Of a stretch of DNA of 64,000 bases, positions 48,249 to 56,913 are shown piece by piece. Positions within the stretch are counted from its first letter, which is position 1. Each line of letters opens with the position of its first letter. The notes under the pieces were generated by a model, which was not told the DNA's origin, ran no database searches, and worked only from the letters and a program-made list of their open reading frames with translations. A program made the position numbers and the translations under genes. The stretch is from contig NZ_QUNG01000001.1 in NCBI RefSeq assembly GCF_003387375.1, positions 270,510 through 334,509 of the forward strand. The letters run 5' to 3'. Source of the stretch: Marinomonas pollencensis (GTDB lineage: Bacteria; Pseudomonadota; Gammaproteobacteria; Pseudomonadales; Marinomonadaceae).

Positions 48249-50129
48249 CTATATCTTAAATTTGTCTAAAGATCTTGCCTGATCTATCGTAATTTGAACC
48301 ATATCTTCTGACAATTTAGACTGATTTTGAGCGGTTTCTGAAACAGATTGGCTAATATCACGAATATTCGTGGTGTTGCGATTGATTTCATTAGAAGTTG
48401 CACTCTGCTCTTCCGCTGCTGCCGCTATCTGCACCGTCATATCATTAATCTCATGAATTCTGGTACGAATTTCTGCTAACGACTGTTTCGCTTGATTCGC
48501 TACTTCTTGAGTCTGATTAGCGCTCTCTTGGCTTTCATGAATCACACTTTCTGCATCTCGCACACCGCTCTGTAACTGTTGAATCATACCTTGGATCTGC
48601 TCAGTAGACTCTTGAGTTTTCGATGCCAGTGTACGCACTTCATCCGCCACCACAGCAAAGCCTCGTCCATGCTCACCTGCACGAGCGGCCTCAATCGCGG
48701 CATTCAAAGCCAACAAGTTAGTTTGATCCGCAATGGCGGTAATAACCGTTAAGATAGACTCAATATTGTCGCTGTAAGTCACCAGATCGTTAATCGTTGT
48801 GACCACTCCGCCCATTTGATCAGCCAACTGGGTAATAGACTCGGTAGTACGATCAACAATGGCTTCCCCTTGTGCCGCCGACACATCTGCTTGACTCGCA
48901 CGATCAGCGGTAGCTTGCGCATTATCCGCTACATCATGAGCCGTGGCAGACATTTCATGCATGGCCGTTGCTAGCTGGTCCAGCTCTCCTAGCTGAGTAT
49001 AGAGCTGCTGTGCCGCTTGTTGGGAAGAAATAGCCGCTTCATCGGTGTTTTCGCGCACATGCTGAGAACGCGCTTTTACTTCACCAATTAGCTGCTGTAG
49101 ATAATTAATAAAAGTATTAAATTCAGTAGAAACTTGGCCAAACTCATCGTTTGTAGTGACCGTCAAACGCTTAGTCAGATCGCCATCCCCACTATTAATA
49201 TCCTGCAAAGACTCTTGCAACGCACGCAGCGGCTGTAATAATCGAGTGACCACCAAATAAAGAACCACAGACACCAACAGTGCTGCAATTAAGGTACTCC
49301 AAAACGCTATCCAACCAAAATCATGCGCGCTTGCAAACAGCTTGTCTTTATCCAGCACAACACCAATATACCAATCTGCCCCGTTAAGGTTCGGTACCGA
49401 ACTATATGACACGTACACAGGTGTGCCATCTAACAAATGCTGCTCTTCAAGCTGATCACTAAGACCATGCTCACCTTCGCGCAGCAACTTAGTTACCTCT
49501 TCACCATTAAAATCCGCGTTCGGGTGGGAAATGATTTTCCCCCCCTTGGTCATTAAGAACGCGTACCCCATACCATTGAAATTCAGGGTATTCACCGCAT
49601 CAGAAACGGTTTTTAAACTTATATCCCCACCGAATCCTCCTTTAAACTGACCATGGTCAGAGAATCGCGAAACAACCGAAATCAGCAATTCCCCTTTGGT
49701 AGACAAATAAGGTTCCGTTAACGCCGCTTGAGAATATTTTTTCGCTGTCGGATACCAAGGACGCTGACGGGCATCCCAGCCTGGCGGATTCCAAGAAGGG
49801 GTGTTACTCATTCCTTTACCATCTGTGTCTAAACCACCAAACAGCAACAGAAACTCATCTTTATAAATAGGCAGATCGAAAGCCTGCTGGATGGTTTGCT
49901 TACTGAAATTTTCATCCACCCTTTGCCGAATAACGTCAATCAACGCCATCTTGCTTTTCAACCAATGATTTACTTGTAAAGCCAATACCTTACTGCTTTC
50001 TTGAGTGCTGGTTGTTGCGCTCTGATATAAGGCATTTTTCGCACTATTATACTGAAACCACGAATACATCGAGAATGCGAGAAGCACAACTGTGCAGGCG
50101 CACAAAACAACCTTATGAGATACCTTCAC
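48249..50129 (-). CDS. Methyl-accepting chemotaxis protein, dCache type
   Basis: 626 residues from GTG 50129, which AAGGAT precedes by ten bases; a TTG at 50153 is the alternative. First helix about 5-25, periplasmic dCache domain about 35-270 with [17 protein letters not shown] (the conserved W-x-x-R-x-R-x-W-Y of Cache domains) and [25 protein letters not shown], second helix about 275-300, HAMP, then the signalling domain with [26 protein letters not shown] near 475. W-x-x-x-R-x-x-W-Y motifs are found in sensors of amino acids and polyamines; the actual ligand is unknown. Its own terminator follows. Confidence 0.92.
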   Translation of the reverse strand: MKVSHKVVLCACTVVLLAFSMYSWFQYNSAKNALYQSATTSTQESSKVLALQVNHWLKSKMALIDVIRQRVDENFSKQTIQQAFDLPIYKDEFLLLFGGLDTDGKGMSNTPSWNPPGWDARQRPWYPTAKKYSQAALTEPYLSTKGELLISVVSRFSDHGQFKGGFGGDISLKTVSDAVNTLNFNGMGYAFLMTKGGKIISHPNADFNGEEVTKLLREGEHGLSDQLEEQHLLDGTPVYVSYSSVPNLNGADWYIGVVLDKDKLFASAHDFGWIAFWSTLIAALLVSVVLYLVVTRLLQPLRALQESLQDINSGDGDLTKRLTVTTNDEFGQVSTEFNTFINYLQQLIGEVKARSQHVRENTDEAAISSQQAAQQLYTQLGELDQLATAMHEMSATAHDVADNAQATADRASQADVSAAQGEAIVDRTTESITQLADQMGGVVTTINDLVTYSDNIESILTVITAIADQTNLLALNAAIEAARAGEHGRGFAVVADEVRTLASKTQESTEQIQGMIQQLQSGVRDAESVIHESQESANQTQEVANQAKQSLAEIRTRIHEINDMTVQIAAAAEEQSATSNEINRNTTNIRDISQSVSETAQNQSKLSEDMVQITIDQARSLDKFKI

Positions 50130-50384
50130 TATTTCACTATCCTTAATTAACAAATAAAGTAAAACTACTCACTATAGGGAGCCAGCGTTGCTCTTTAGTA
50201 ACACCAAATTATGACAAATAAAAGAAATGGGATAACAAACAAGCCAACGCAGTGTCTATATTGAGCAAGGTAATTATCTCATAGGAGCGGCAACACTTGA
50301 GAGATCAATCTGTGCAAAAAAGAAAATTTACAATACGCTGTTCAGGAAGGTCCATTCAGCCCTTCCTACACTTGTTACTTAAAG

Positions 50385-52154
50385 TCAGAGAATAATCTGA
50401 TCTCTACCCGTATTTTTAGCTTGATAAAGCTTTTTGTCGGCTTGTTCTATGAGCGCTTCCATGCTGATAACTTCTCCTTCACAGACATGCACCACACCAA
50501 AACTCATTGTGATATGCTCCCCCTTCACCACAGGGTTTTGCGCAAAGCCTCGTCGAATACGGTTCAGCCTTAGCAACACTTGCTCTATATCAGCATTCAA
50601 AAACACCAAAGCAAATTCCTCCCCGCCATAACGAGCCACAATATCTGAAGCAAAACGTACATGGTGCTTAAGATTCATCGCCACAGAAACCAAAGCAAGG
50701 TCACCAACACTGTGGCCAAATTCATCATTAACGCGTTTAAAATGATCAATATCGCACAACACAAAGGTCAATTGCTGACCTTTTTCTTGACTGTAGACCA
50801 ATGCTTCTTCGATAGCCTGATTAAAGCCACGCCGATTGTACAATCCGGTTAACTCATCGGTCAGGGCGCTTTCTAGAAGGTGCTCATTCTCCCCTTGTAA
50901 ATAAGAGGTTCTTTCTGCGACCTTATCTTCTAGGTTTTGCATGATGTCTGAGAGGTTATCTGCCATTGAGCTTAAGCCTTGGCTGAGGGCATTAATCTCA
51001 CGAACGCCACTCATTGCCGTGGGCAGCTGCTGAATACTTTTCAAATTATTCCCCTTCGCCGCCTGACTAAGACGGTGAATCGGCTTACCAATATACCAAG
51101 CAACTAAAGAACCTACCCCAGCAATACAGATAAACAGAAGTAATGTGATGACAATCACACTTTGTGTGTAGCTATCAAGAAAACCTTGCTGGTATGAACG
51201 CGGAATCAGGATACCTATCTGCCACTGTTTTCCGTATTTAAGGTCAATAGAGCGCTGATAATAAAGGTAATTTTCCCCTTCAACCGCTATTTCTTGCATG
51301 CCTTCTTTTGCGCTTTGGCTGGCTAATTGAAAGGCTTTATTTGAATGGTCATTTAAATTCGAACGTGTGATCACACCATTTTCCGTTTGATACAAGGCAC
51401 CTTGCCCTGAGGTTGCGATTAAGTCACCGTTATTCTCGGCCAAAAAAAGGTAAGCCCCTTCCACCAGCTCCAAAGACGCTAGATACTTATCCAACTCGAC
51501 CAAAGCAATACTGGTCGCGGTTACCCCAAGCAAAGTGCCGTTTTCATCGTATATCGGTGCTGACAAATCAATGCCAAGGGTTGGAAAGCCATAATAAGGC
51601 TCGATATTTCCCCAGGTAATTTGTTTGTTATTGACTGCCCGCCGGTAGAACGGGCGCTCTCTAGGGTCATAAAGAAAGGTCGGATCCGCTTCAATTTTAG
51701 GGCCAATAAAAGTTTTCGGATCGTATTCAAAGCCAGCCATAACAAAGGGCTCATAGACAAAATTTGCCGCAATATTATGCTGACCGCTTTTCATCGGGCT
51801 TTGTGTGGAGTTCACATAACGTCCATCTGCCGTTGCAACCGATATAAACGTCATTTGAGAATAAGGTAATGCCTGCTCATAAAAGCGCCCCGCAACTGCG
51901 GGCAAATCATTCAACAGCTCAGGCCGGTGAGTAAAAGCCGCAAGGTTCACTTCCGCTATACTAATGAAAGGCGTGACAAAATCTTGCACCCTATCATAGA
52001 TACGACCTTCCACTTCTTTAATATATTGCTTGCCTATCTTATCGGCAATATCCGCTATGGTAACACTGGAGAGCAAATACATCGCCGCTCCCAAAACAAC
52101 AGCAAGCACAACAAACGGAATAACAATTAACCAACGTAACGGAACCGTTTTCAC
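50385..52154 (-). CDS. Diguanylate cyclase with dCache sensor
   Basis: 589 residues from a GTG start. N-terminal helix about 8-30; periplasmic dCache domain about 40-315 with DPRERPFYRRAVNNKQITWG; second helix near 330-352; HAMP-like segment; a short coiled coil near 400-425; GGDEF domain about 430-589 with ALTDELTGLYNRRGFN, CDIDHFKRVNDEFGHSVGD and active-site RYGGEEFALVF. GGEEF is an active variant. The usual inhibitory RxxD before it reads FASD, so product inhibition at that site is probably absent. It makes cyclic di-GMP in response to an external small molecule. A hairpin AGGAAGG/CCTTCCT lies downstream at 50344-50367. Confidence 0.92.
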   Translation of the reverse strand: MKTVPLRWLIVIPFVVLAVVLGAAMYLLSSVTIADIADKIGKQYIKEVEGRIYDRVQDFVTPFISIAEVNLAAFTHRPELLNDLPAVAGRFYEQALPYSQMTFISVATADGRYVNSTQSPMKSGQHNIAANFVYEPFVMAGFEYDPKTFIGPKIEADPTFLYDPRERPFYRRAVNNKQITWGNIEPYYGFPTLGIDLSAPIYDENGTLLGVTATSIALVELDKYLASLELVEGAYLFLAENNGDLIATSGQGALYQTENGVITRSNLNDHSNKAFQLASQSAKEGMQEIAVEGENYLYYQRSIDLKYGKQWQIGILIPRSYQQGFLDSYTQSVIVITLLLFICIAGVGSLVAWYIGKPIHRLSQAAKGNNLKSIQQLPTAMSGVREINALSQGLSSMADNLSDIMQNLEDKVAERTSYLQGENEHLLESALTDELTGLYNRRGFNQAIEEALVYSQEKGQQLTFVLCDIDHFKRVNDEFGHSVGDLALVSVAMNLKHHVRFASDIVARYGGEEFALVFLNADIEQVLLRLNRIRRGFAQNPVVKGEHITMSFGVVHVCEGEVISMEALIEQADKKLYQAKNTGRDQIIL

Positions 52155-52352
52155 TTATTAGTTACTCTTCTTATCCATGAAACCCTAAAACTAGCCAATT
52201 ATTGAGAATAAACTCAATTCTTTACAATACTATACTATGAAGCCAGCAAACTGTGTAAATTATGTGCACAAAAAAGCTTAAATTAGCACTGACGAGCCAG
52301 CAGCAAGACGTAATAGTTATAGAGTGTAAGCAAGTAGCCGTAGTGGCAAGAC

Positions 52353-52389
52353 GGGTGTGTGTCTCTGGCACAACACAAGAAACACACCC
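52353..52389. repeat. Hairpin upstream of the cyclase gene
   Basis: GGGTGTGT (52353-52360) pairs with ACACACCC (52382-52389), 21 bases apart, in the 287-base gap before the barrel protein gene's end. Probably the terminator region of the outer-membrane gene, although no U-tract is present. Confidence 0.35.
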
Positions 52390-52441
52390 TAAGAAGTCAT
52401 TCGTAAAACGAGAGAAAAGCTTTACTGATTTTTAACAACAA

Positions 52442-53149
52442 TTATTCAAAGTAGTAATTCATGCTGACAAACAATAACTGTGACTTTTGATCCGCTGAAT
52501 GTTTTTCTCCAGCATCACATATAAAGGCATCAGATCCCTCACAATTATCATCGGTGCTAATTTCTCCTGCATCGGTGTAACGATACCCAAAACCAACCAT
52601 TAATGTTTCAGCCATACTATAGTTAGCCCCTATTACGACACTCCACATGAAGTTTGTATCAGAGGCCTCTGCAAAAGAAGCCGATCTACTGGTTGCAGGC
52701 TCATCCGACTGAGTTGCACTCACCTTGGATCTGAGCACACCCACACCAGCACCTATATAGGGTTTAAAAACGTTACTTTTGATATCAATATCGTACAAGA
52801 GGTTAAACATGAGTGATTCTTGTTTGATGTTTGTAGTTGTTCGCTCATTTCCAGAACTAGTAAAAACTGTGTCTTCTATAAAACTCTGATCTCCAAATGA
52901 ACTGTATACGATCTCGGATCTAAGGGGGCTATTTTCCCAATTGATACCAACCCCAACACTAAAATAAGAAGAGCTGTCTGAGTCGTCAACAACCTCAGTT
53001 GTCGTGTTTGCTTCAGGGGTAGATGCTTCTAAATTACTGAAATCACTATGTGAAAGACCCATCTCTAAAACACCATAATATTGAGGTGCAGCGACTAGGT
53101 TCGTGGAAATATACAAAAGGCTGGAAGCTAGAATAGCTTTATTCATACA
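52442..53149 (-). CDS. Outer-membrane beta-barrel protein, OmpA-like/opacity family
   Basis: 235 residues from ATG 53149 (ATG 53161 is possible). Signal peptide NKAILASSLLYISTNLVAA, then QYYGVLEMGLSHSDF, the start of an eight-stranded barrel. Strand pattern is clear: YFSVGVGINWENSP, LRSEIVYSSFG, LYDIDIKSNVFKPYIGAGVGVLRSK, FMWSVVIGANYSMAETLMVGFGYRYTDAG, and a terminal aromatic LLFVSMNYYFE for BAM recognition. KPYIGAGVG and the closing F are typical of opacity/porin-like surface proteins. Two cysteines (NCEGSDAFICDAG) sit in one extracellular loop and may form a disulfide. Function unknown. Confidence 0.8.
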   Translation of the reverse strand, partial: CMNKAILASSLLYISTNLVAAPQYYGVLEMGLSHSDFSNLEASTPEANTTTEVVDDSDSSSYFSVGVGINWENSPLRSEIVYSSFGDQSFIEDTVFTSSGNERTTTNIKQESLMFNLLYDIDIKSNVFKPYIGAGVGVLRSKVSATQSDEPATSRSASFAEASDTNFMWSVVIGANYSMAETLMVGFGYRYTDAGEISTDDNCEGSDAFICDAGEKHSADQKSQLLFVSMNYYFE

Positions 53150-53405
53150 CCTTAAAATCATACAGGGCCTACTTTGTTGTCTATTTTAGATGGTTTTACC
53201 TAATAATAAATAAAATTTACTAATCGTTAAATATTATTTTCAAGTAATTATGAGAAATATAGAAATCACTTTAATTTAGAATACATCATCTAGCGAACTT
53301 CCATAGATAATGCAATGGGGGTAGAAATGGCATTGAATTTCGAAAAATATAACAAAGGACAGGAGTGCTAGATATTGGTTTAACGTTAATAGGTGTCTAG
53401 GGAAG

Positions 53406-53606
53406 TCAGTTCTTGGGTAATCGATCAACAGACACAGTCCCAGAATTTAAAAGATTTGCATTATGATATTGCGGATACGGATCATCTTCTGCTTCATGCT
53501 CTTCAACATTTTGATAAATTTTACGAGTGTCTGTTACTGCGCTATCACTATCAACCTCAGCAACCTTTCCCACATAACAAGTGATTCCATTACTGTCTGT
53601 GTAATC
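53406..53606 (-). pseudogene. Phage tail-fibre/collar protein fragment
   Basis: A 66-codon minus-strand frame without start, bounded by a stop upstream at 53607-53609. It reads DYTDSNGITCYVGKVAEVD..., then EDDPYPQYHNANLLNSGTVSVDRLPKN. The segment D-P-x-P-Q-Y followed by L-x-S-G-T-x-x-x-x-R-L-P is a recurring motif of P2-like tail-fibre and collar proteins. The natural N-terminal part is missing, and the frame ends early for a fibre. It is therefore a small relic of prophage tail genes. Confidence 0.6.
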
Positions 53607-53923
53607 TTATTGCTCTTCATTCTTAATCAATACTTCCACTACACAAAAGCACAACGAAGCAGCCCTTGCTGAAAAGCTGGAACAACTTATCCAAACACTA
53701 AGCAAACCAAAAGTAGCAGATAAAAAAACCCTTTGGACATCCGATGAATGCGCTGCTTACCTTGGTTTGTCAAAAAAGAAATTCATGGGCGACGTAGCGT
53801 GCAAACGCACTTTCCCACAAGCAAGAAACGTAGGCGGATCAGCAAACCGCACCAACTGGCAACTGGCGCTGGATCGCAAGCGAAGTCATGTCATGGGCAC
53901 TCGCTCAGAAAATGACACACTGA
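53605..53923 (+). pseudogene. AlpA/excisionase-like gene, 5'-truncated and frameshifted
   Basis: Plus-strand frame with no start codon, entering after a stop at 53602-53604: NTSTTQKHNEAALAEKLEQLIQ..., then WTSDECAAYLGLSKKKF, a helix-turn-helix of the AlpA/excisionase kind. At 53854-53867 the heptamer AACTGGC is duplicated in tandem. Removing one copy restores NRTNWRWIASEVMSWALAQKMTH and a stop at 53921-53923, a plausible natural C-terminus; with both copies the frame drifts to NWQLALDRKRSH. Two lesions, a lost 5' end and a 7-base duplication, mark it as dead. Confidence 0.7.
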
Positions 53924-53942
53924 ATTGATTTACGACAGACAT

Positions 53943-53971
53943 AAAAAAAACCGCCCATGAGGCGGTTTTTT
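53943..53971. terminator. Bidirectional intrinsic terminator
   Basis: AACCGCC (53949-53955) pairs with GGCGGTT (53961-53967); eight A precede and six T follow. It serves both the excisionase remnant and the minus-strand gene ending at 53980. Confidence 0.88.
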
Positions 53972-53979
53972 ATCACTGA

Positions 53980-54447
53980 TTATTTATTCAAAGCATCAAC
54001 AAACTCTCTAATTCTCAGATTAAAATGCCCGCTTGATACAATTTCTTTCATAACATCAATCAGCTCCACTTGATTACTACATACCATTTCATTTCGTTGA
54101 AAAACAATATTTATAGGATAAACATTGCTTGATTCTTTGTACTTAAATAAAACCTTGTACGGGTTATCTGAGCCTTTCTCTGTTAAACGAACCTCAAAAT
54201 ACCCAGTTCTTTTTTTAATATCTTTATTATTCCCATAGAGCATTCCAATTTGAACCGTAGCAGCCATAAAAGGACTCAAATCACCACCTTCTACTTCATG
54301 GTAGTGCTCAAGTTTTACATCTCTTTCTATAAAGCTCGACAAGTTTTCCTGTAGAGTAGAAAAAACAGAATTAAATCCTTCTTTTAAACTAAGAAGTTCA
54401 TCCGCTTTATCTTTCCCATCGCTTAAAGAATCGCTAAAATCAAACAT
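53980..54447 (-). CDS. Unknown partner of the EEP-fold gene
   Basis: 155 residues, no family recognised. The N-terminal half is helical and acidic (FDFSDSLSDGKDKADELL, FNSVFSTLQENLSSFIERD); the C-terminal half alternates hydrophobic strands (YFEVRLTE, YKVLFKYKESS, YPINIVFQ) then EIVSSGHFNLRIREFVDAL. No signal peptide or membrane helix. Its ATG is eight bases after the stop of the upstream EEP-fold gene, with AGAGG before it, so the two are translated together. A regulatory or antitoxin-like role for the enzyme is possible but only inferred from pairing. Confidence 0.75.
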   Translation of the reverse strand: MFDFSDSLSDGKDKADELLSLKEGFNSVFSTLQENLSSFIERDVKLEHYHEVEGGDLSPFMAATVQIGMLYGNNKDIKKRTGYFEVRLTEKGSDNPYKVLFKYKESSNVYPINIVFQRNEMVCSNQVELIDVMKEIVSSGHFNLRIREFVDALNK

Positions 54448-54455
54448 AAAAACCT

Positions 54456-55367
54456 CTAAACTCTTAAAATCTCAGCTATAACTGGCATGTGATCTATATG
54501 ACAGTCTTTTTTATCAAAATCCATTTTGAATTCACAGTCATCAATAACCGTAGTATTAGATTCATTAAGATGCCATTTGCTATGACCTAAAAAACAACCA
54601 GATAAAATAATCTGATCAAATGAATGCCACCTTACACCTTCTTTTGTTTGGTAATTATAGGTGCCAGAGCTAAATTTCCCACTAGAATTCGAATGACTAT
54701 ACTCAATAGAAGATACTACAGTCTTCCAAAACGGGTTATAAAGAAGGTCAATAGGATGTTTCTTTACTGAATCTAAGCATCTACTTGCCCTTAACGTTTT
54801 CATAAGACTTTCATCATAGGGATTATCATTAAAATCCCCCATAACAACGACTTCTTTTATTCCATTTTCAATAAAGTAGCTCTGAATGCTGTCATATATA
54901 TGTTGCGCAGCAAACTTTCTATTTTCACTACCTGAATCTTGCATTCTACTGGACCAATGACAAAGATAAATCCTAAAAACTTCCTTATCATCGATGTTTT
55001 CAATATGTAAAACTTGGCCTGACTTTATTCTTGACCCCATATAAGGCTTAATTAAATTAGTATGCTCCTGTATCTTTATTTTCTTTGCATTGTACATTAC
55101 ACAAACATCGAACCTAGTACGTGGAATATTGTCAACTAGAGAGGCAACTCCAACATTTTCAAGGTCTAAGTTATTTTTTATATAAGTAACATCTTCTTCT
55201 GAAACTTCACACAAAGCTAAAAAATCGCATTCGTAGTCTAGAAAAAGCCTTACTATATGATCATAATTCCTTTTACTTGTTTCAGGCGTGGCCTTCGTCT
55301 CCGCTTTGTTCGAAGCTGGAGACAACCCCGTATTCCACCAAGCAAAACGCAACTTATATAAAAGCAC
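54456..55367 (-). CDS. Endonuclease/exonuclease/phosphatase-fold enzyme
   Basis: 303 residues from a GTG start with GAGGGAT upstream. Fold landmarks: LRFAWWNTGLSP at residues 6-17 (metal/active-site asparagine), FLALCEVSEED near 55 (catalytic glutamate), LCHWSSRM near 138, VVMGDFNDNPYDE near 175 (catalytic Asp-Asn), HSFDQIILSG near 260 and DCHIDHMPVIAEIL at the end (Asp-His). The catalytic set is complete, so it should be an active metal-dependent phosphodiesterase or nuclease. No signal peptide. First gene of a two-gene operon in the island; it could be a nuclease of a defence or toxin module, or a lipid phosphodiesterase. Confidence 0.82.
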   Translation of the reverse strand: MLLYKLRFAWWNTGLSPASNKAETKATPETSKRNYDHIVRLFLDYECDFLALCEVSEEDVTYIKNNLDLENVGVASLVDNIPRTRFDVCVMYNAKKIKIQEHTNLIKPYMGSRIKSGQVLHIENIDDKEVFRIYLCHWSSRMQDSGSENRKFAAQHIYDSIQSYFIENGIKEVVVMGDFNDNPYDESLMKTLRASRCLDSVKKHPIDLLYNPFWKTVVSSIEYSHSNSSGKFSSGTYNYQTKEGVRWHSFDQIILSGCFLGHSKWHLNESNTTVIDDCEFKMDFDKKDCHIDHMPVIAEILRV

Positions 55368-55543
55368 TTTTATCCCTCACAAACTTATCTCAACAATCAA
55401 CTTCAAAAGTAATTAATTCCATTCTATGTTTTTATTATCTTTTTCATAAGATCAATACCACGCAAATCTATTGCTTAGTGTCAGTTTCACCTTACATTAA
55501 AACGTTTTGCGCGTTCATGCCAGCCTAGCCTAACATCACATCC

Positions 55544-55566
55544 AAAAAAACCGCACTTAGGCGGTT
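55544..55566 (-). terminator. Intrinsic terminator of the 55590 relic
   Basis: AACCGC (55549-55554) pairs with GCGGTT (55561-55566), seven A before it forming the minus-strand U-tract. Together with the EEP-operon promoter it fills the 222-base gap 55368-55589. Confidence 0.7.
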
Positions 55567-55589
55567 AATTATGAATATAAAAGGCACTT

Positions 55590-55950
55590 CTATCGAACAA
55601 ATTTAGTGTAACCAGGATATTGCATTAACATAAATTTCATAATATTAACTTTCAACTTAGGATTATGATGAGCCGTGGCATATGCACCTGCTCCAACCTC
55701 CATACCAGGTAAGTAGAAAGTTATAAATGACCTATCGTGTTTTCGTTCTTTGCTAACCAAGAACTTAGACAATTCAGCAAGCTCTCTTTCATTTGGAAGC
55801 CTTCCATCAATCAAAGGAACCTCTACATCAATTGAAATTTTAATTAATTACATTTCTGATCTATCCAATATTTTATACGGTATTTGGCTTTGATCTGCGT
55901 AAACCGATAAAGACATAATCGACATTAGTAAAACAATAATAAACTTCATC
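55590..55950 (-). pseudogene. Secreted-protein gene with a frameshift and a nonsense codon
   Basis: AAAGGAG and ATG 55950 open a signal peptide MKFIIVLLMS, which loses frame after ten codons; one base later, in the other frame, it continues as IMSLSVYADQSQIPYKILDRSEM (a normal h-region, cleavage site and mature start), hits TAA at 55848-55850, and then reads on without interruption as ISIDVEVPLIDGRLPN to LMQYPGYTKFV, stop at 55590. Fusing the three parts gives a plausible secreted protein of about 118 residues. A shorter product from TTG 55814 would lack export signals. The family is not recognised beyond a small conserved periplasmic type. Confidence 0.65.
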
Positions 55951-55977
55951 TCTACTCCTTTAGAATATTCAGTGAAT

Positions 55978-56205
55978 TTAATCATCAGCCATTTCATCAA
56001 GATTGTTTCCTTTTTCACCATCTGGTCTTGTTCGGATGTATTTGTTATTTTTAGTCTCTACCGCAACCAAATCCACTATTCCTTTCTTAGCCATCTCATG
56101 CGCTTTTTCAGAAGAAATGAAGTTTACATTTCCCTCAAGTAGTACACCAGTAATATTGCCATCTTTGTCACGTTTTGCACCAATTACTTTACGCTTGTTA
56201 GTCAT
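55978..56205 (-). CDS. DUF3892-type small protein
   Basis: 75 residues. The order KVIGAKRDKDGNITGVLLEGN, then EKAHEMAKKGIVDLV and YIRTRPDGEKGNNLDEM matches DUF3892: a G-x-I-x-x-V core, an A-x-x-M-A-K-K-G helix and a terminal R-T-x-P-D-x-x-x-x-N-N-L-D. The family is small, cytoplasmic and uncharacterised, common on mobile elements. AAGGAA precedes the ATG. Last intact gene before the broken secreted-protein gene, 27 bases away. Confidence 0.75.
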   Translation of the reverse strand: MTNKRKVIGAKRDKDGNITGVLLEGNVNFISSEKAHEMAKKGIVDLVAVETKNNKYIRTRPDGEKGNNLDEMADD

Positions 56206-56260
56206 CTATTATTCCTTAATTTTGAAGTCCTAATCAGAAAAATAATAATAGTACAGAAAC

Positions 56261-56289
56261 AAAAAAAACCGCCACTTGGGCGGTTTTTT
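56261..56289. terminator. Bidirectional intrinsic terminator
   Basis: CCGCC (56269-56273) pairs with GGCGG (56279-56283), eight A before and six T after. It follows the minus-strand gene ending at 56310. The stem is the same as that of the terminator at 53943-53971. Confidence 0.85.
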
Positions 56290-56309
56290 AATCAATCAAA
56301 ATATTTTGA

Positions 56310-56882
56310 TCACATAGCAATTCTAGATTTATCATTAAACAACGAACCATTTATAGCAGAAGGCTTTGCAACCATACAAAACTCTAACATTTCGTTTGCT
56401 CTTCTCTTAACCTTGTCATAAATAACCCCTACTAACTTCACAACAATAATAAAAGGAAGCAGGTACAGAGACATCATGATTGTGTTAACCATAAAAACAT
56501 CTTTAAGAACGTTATTAACGTCTTTCACAATAAGACCTGGAGTCTTATCGTGCGAATTATCTAATAATGCATGAAATCTTCTAAGAGACTCTTCATATTC
56601 GACATTATTATGCTTGGCATCAAGCATTGCTCTAACAAAGTTTGAAAATGTCAAAAGATGCAATCTATTTAATGAACGATTAATTACATCATCGACTTCT
56701 TTAAAAGCCCGAAGCGTTGTTTTATTTTCGGTATGCTGTACGTTTATGTATTGAGCTCTTAGAGTATCTCTCAACACAAACAACCTATCTCGAGCTGCTT
56801 GTCTGTAGCTCGGTAGAATTACAGCCTGATATATATAATGCACTACACATAAGATAAAGGCGATAACCCCTAAATATTGCAT
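56310..56882 (-). CDS. Unknown two-helix membrane protein
   Basis: 190 residues with hydrophobic helices at residues 3-22 (LGVIAFILCVVHYIYQAVIL) and about 133-155 (MVNTIMMSLYLLPFIIVVKLVGVIY). Between them is a charged, helical cytoplasmic region (RDRLFVLRDTLRAQYINVQHTEN). No catalytic motif is seen and no family is recognised. GGGAG precedes the ATG. It follows the 121-residue membrane protein by about 30 bases on the same strand, so the two probably form an operon. Confidence 0.75.
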   Translation of the reverse strand: MQYLGVIAFILCVVHYIYQAVILPSYRQAARDRLFVLRDTLRAQYINVQHTENKTTLRAFKEVDDVINRSLNRLHLLTFSNFVRAMLDAKHNNVEYEESLRRFHALLDNSHDKTPGLIVKDVNNVLKDVFMVNTIMMSLYLLPFIIVVKLVGVIYDKVKRRANEMLEFCMVAKPSAINGSLFNDKSRIAM

Positions 56883-56913
56883 AATACTTTCTCCCTACTA
56901 AATAGACTGTCTT

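Noticed and set aside
53393-53672. Plus-strand frames of about 63 and 69 codons
   Set aside because: The minus-strand frame in the same place carries phage-tail motifs and explains the open stretch better; no ribosome sites precede the plus-strand starts.
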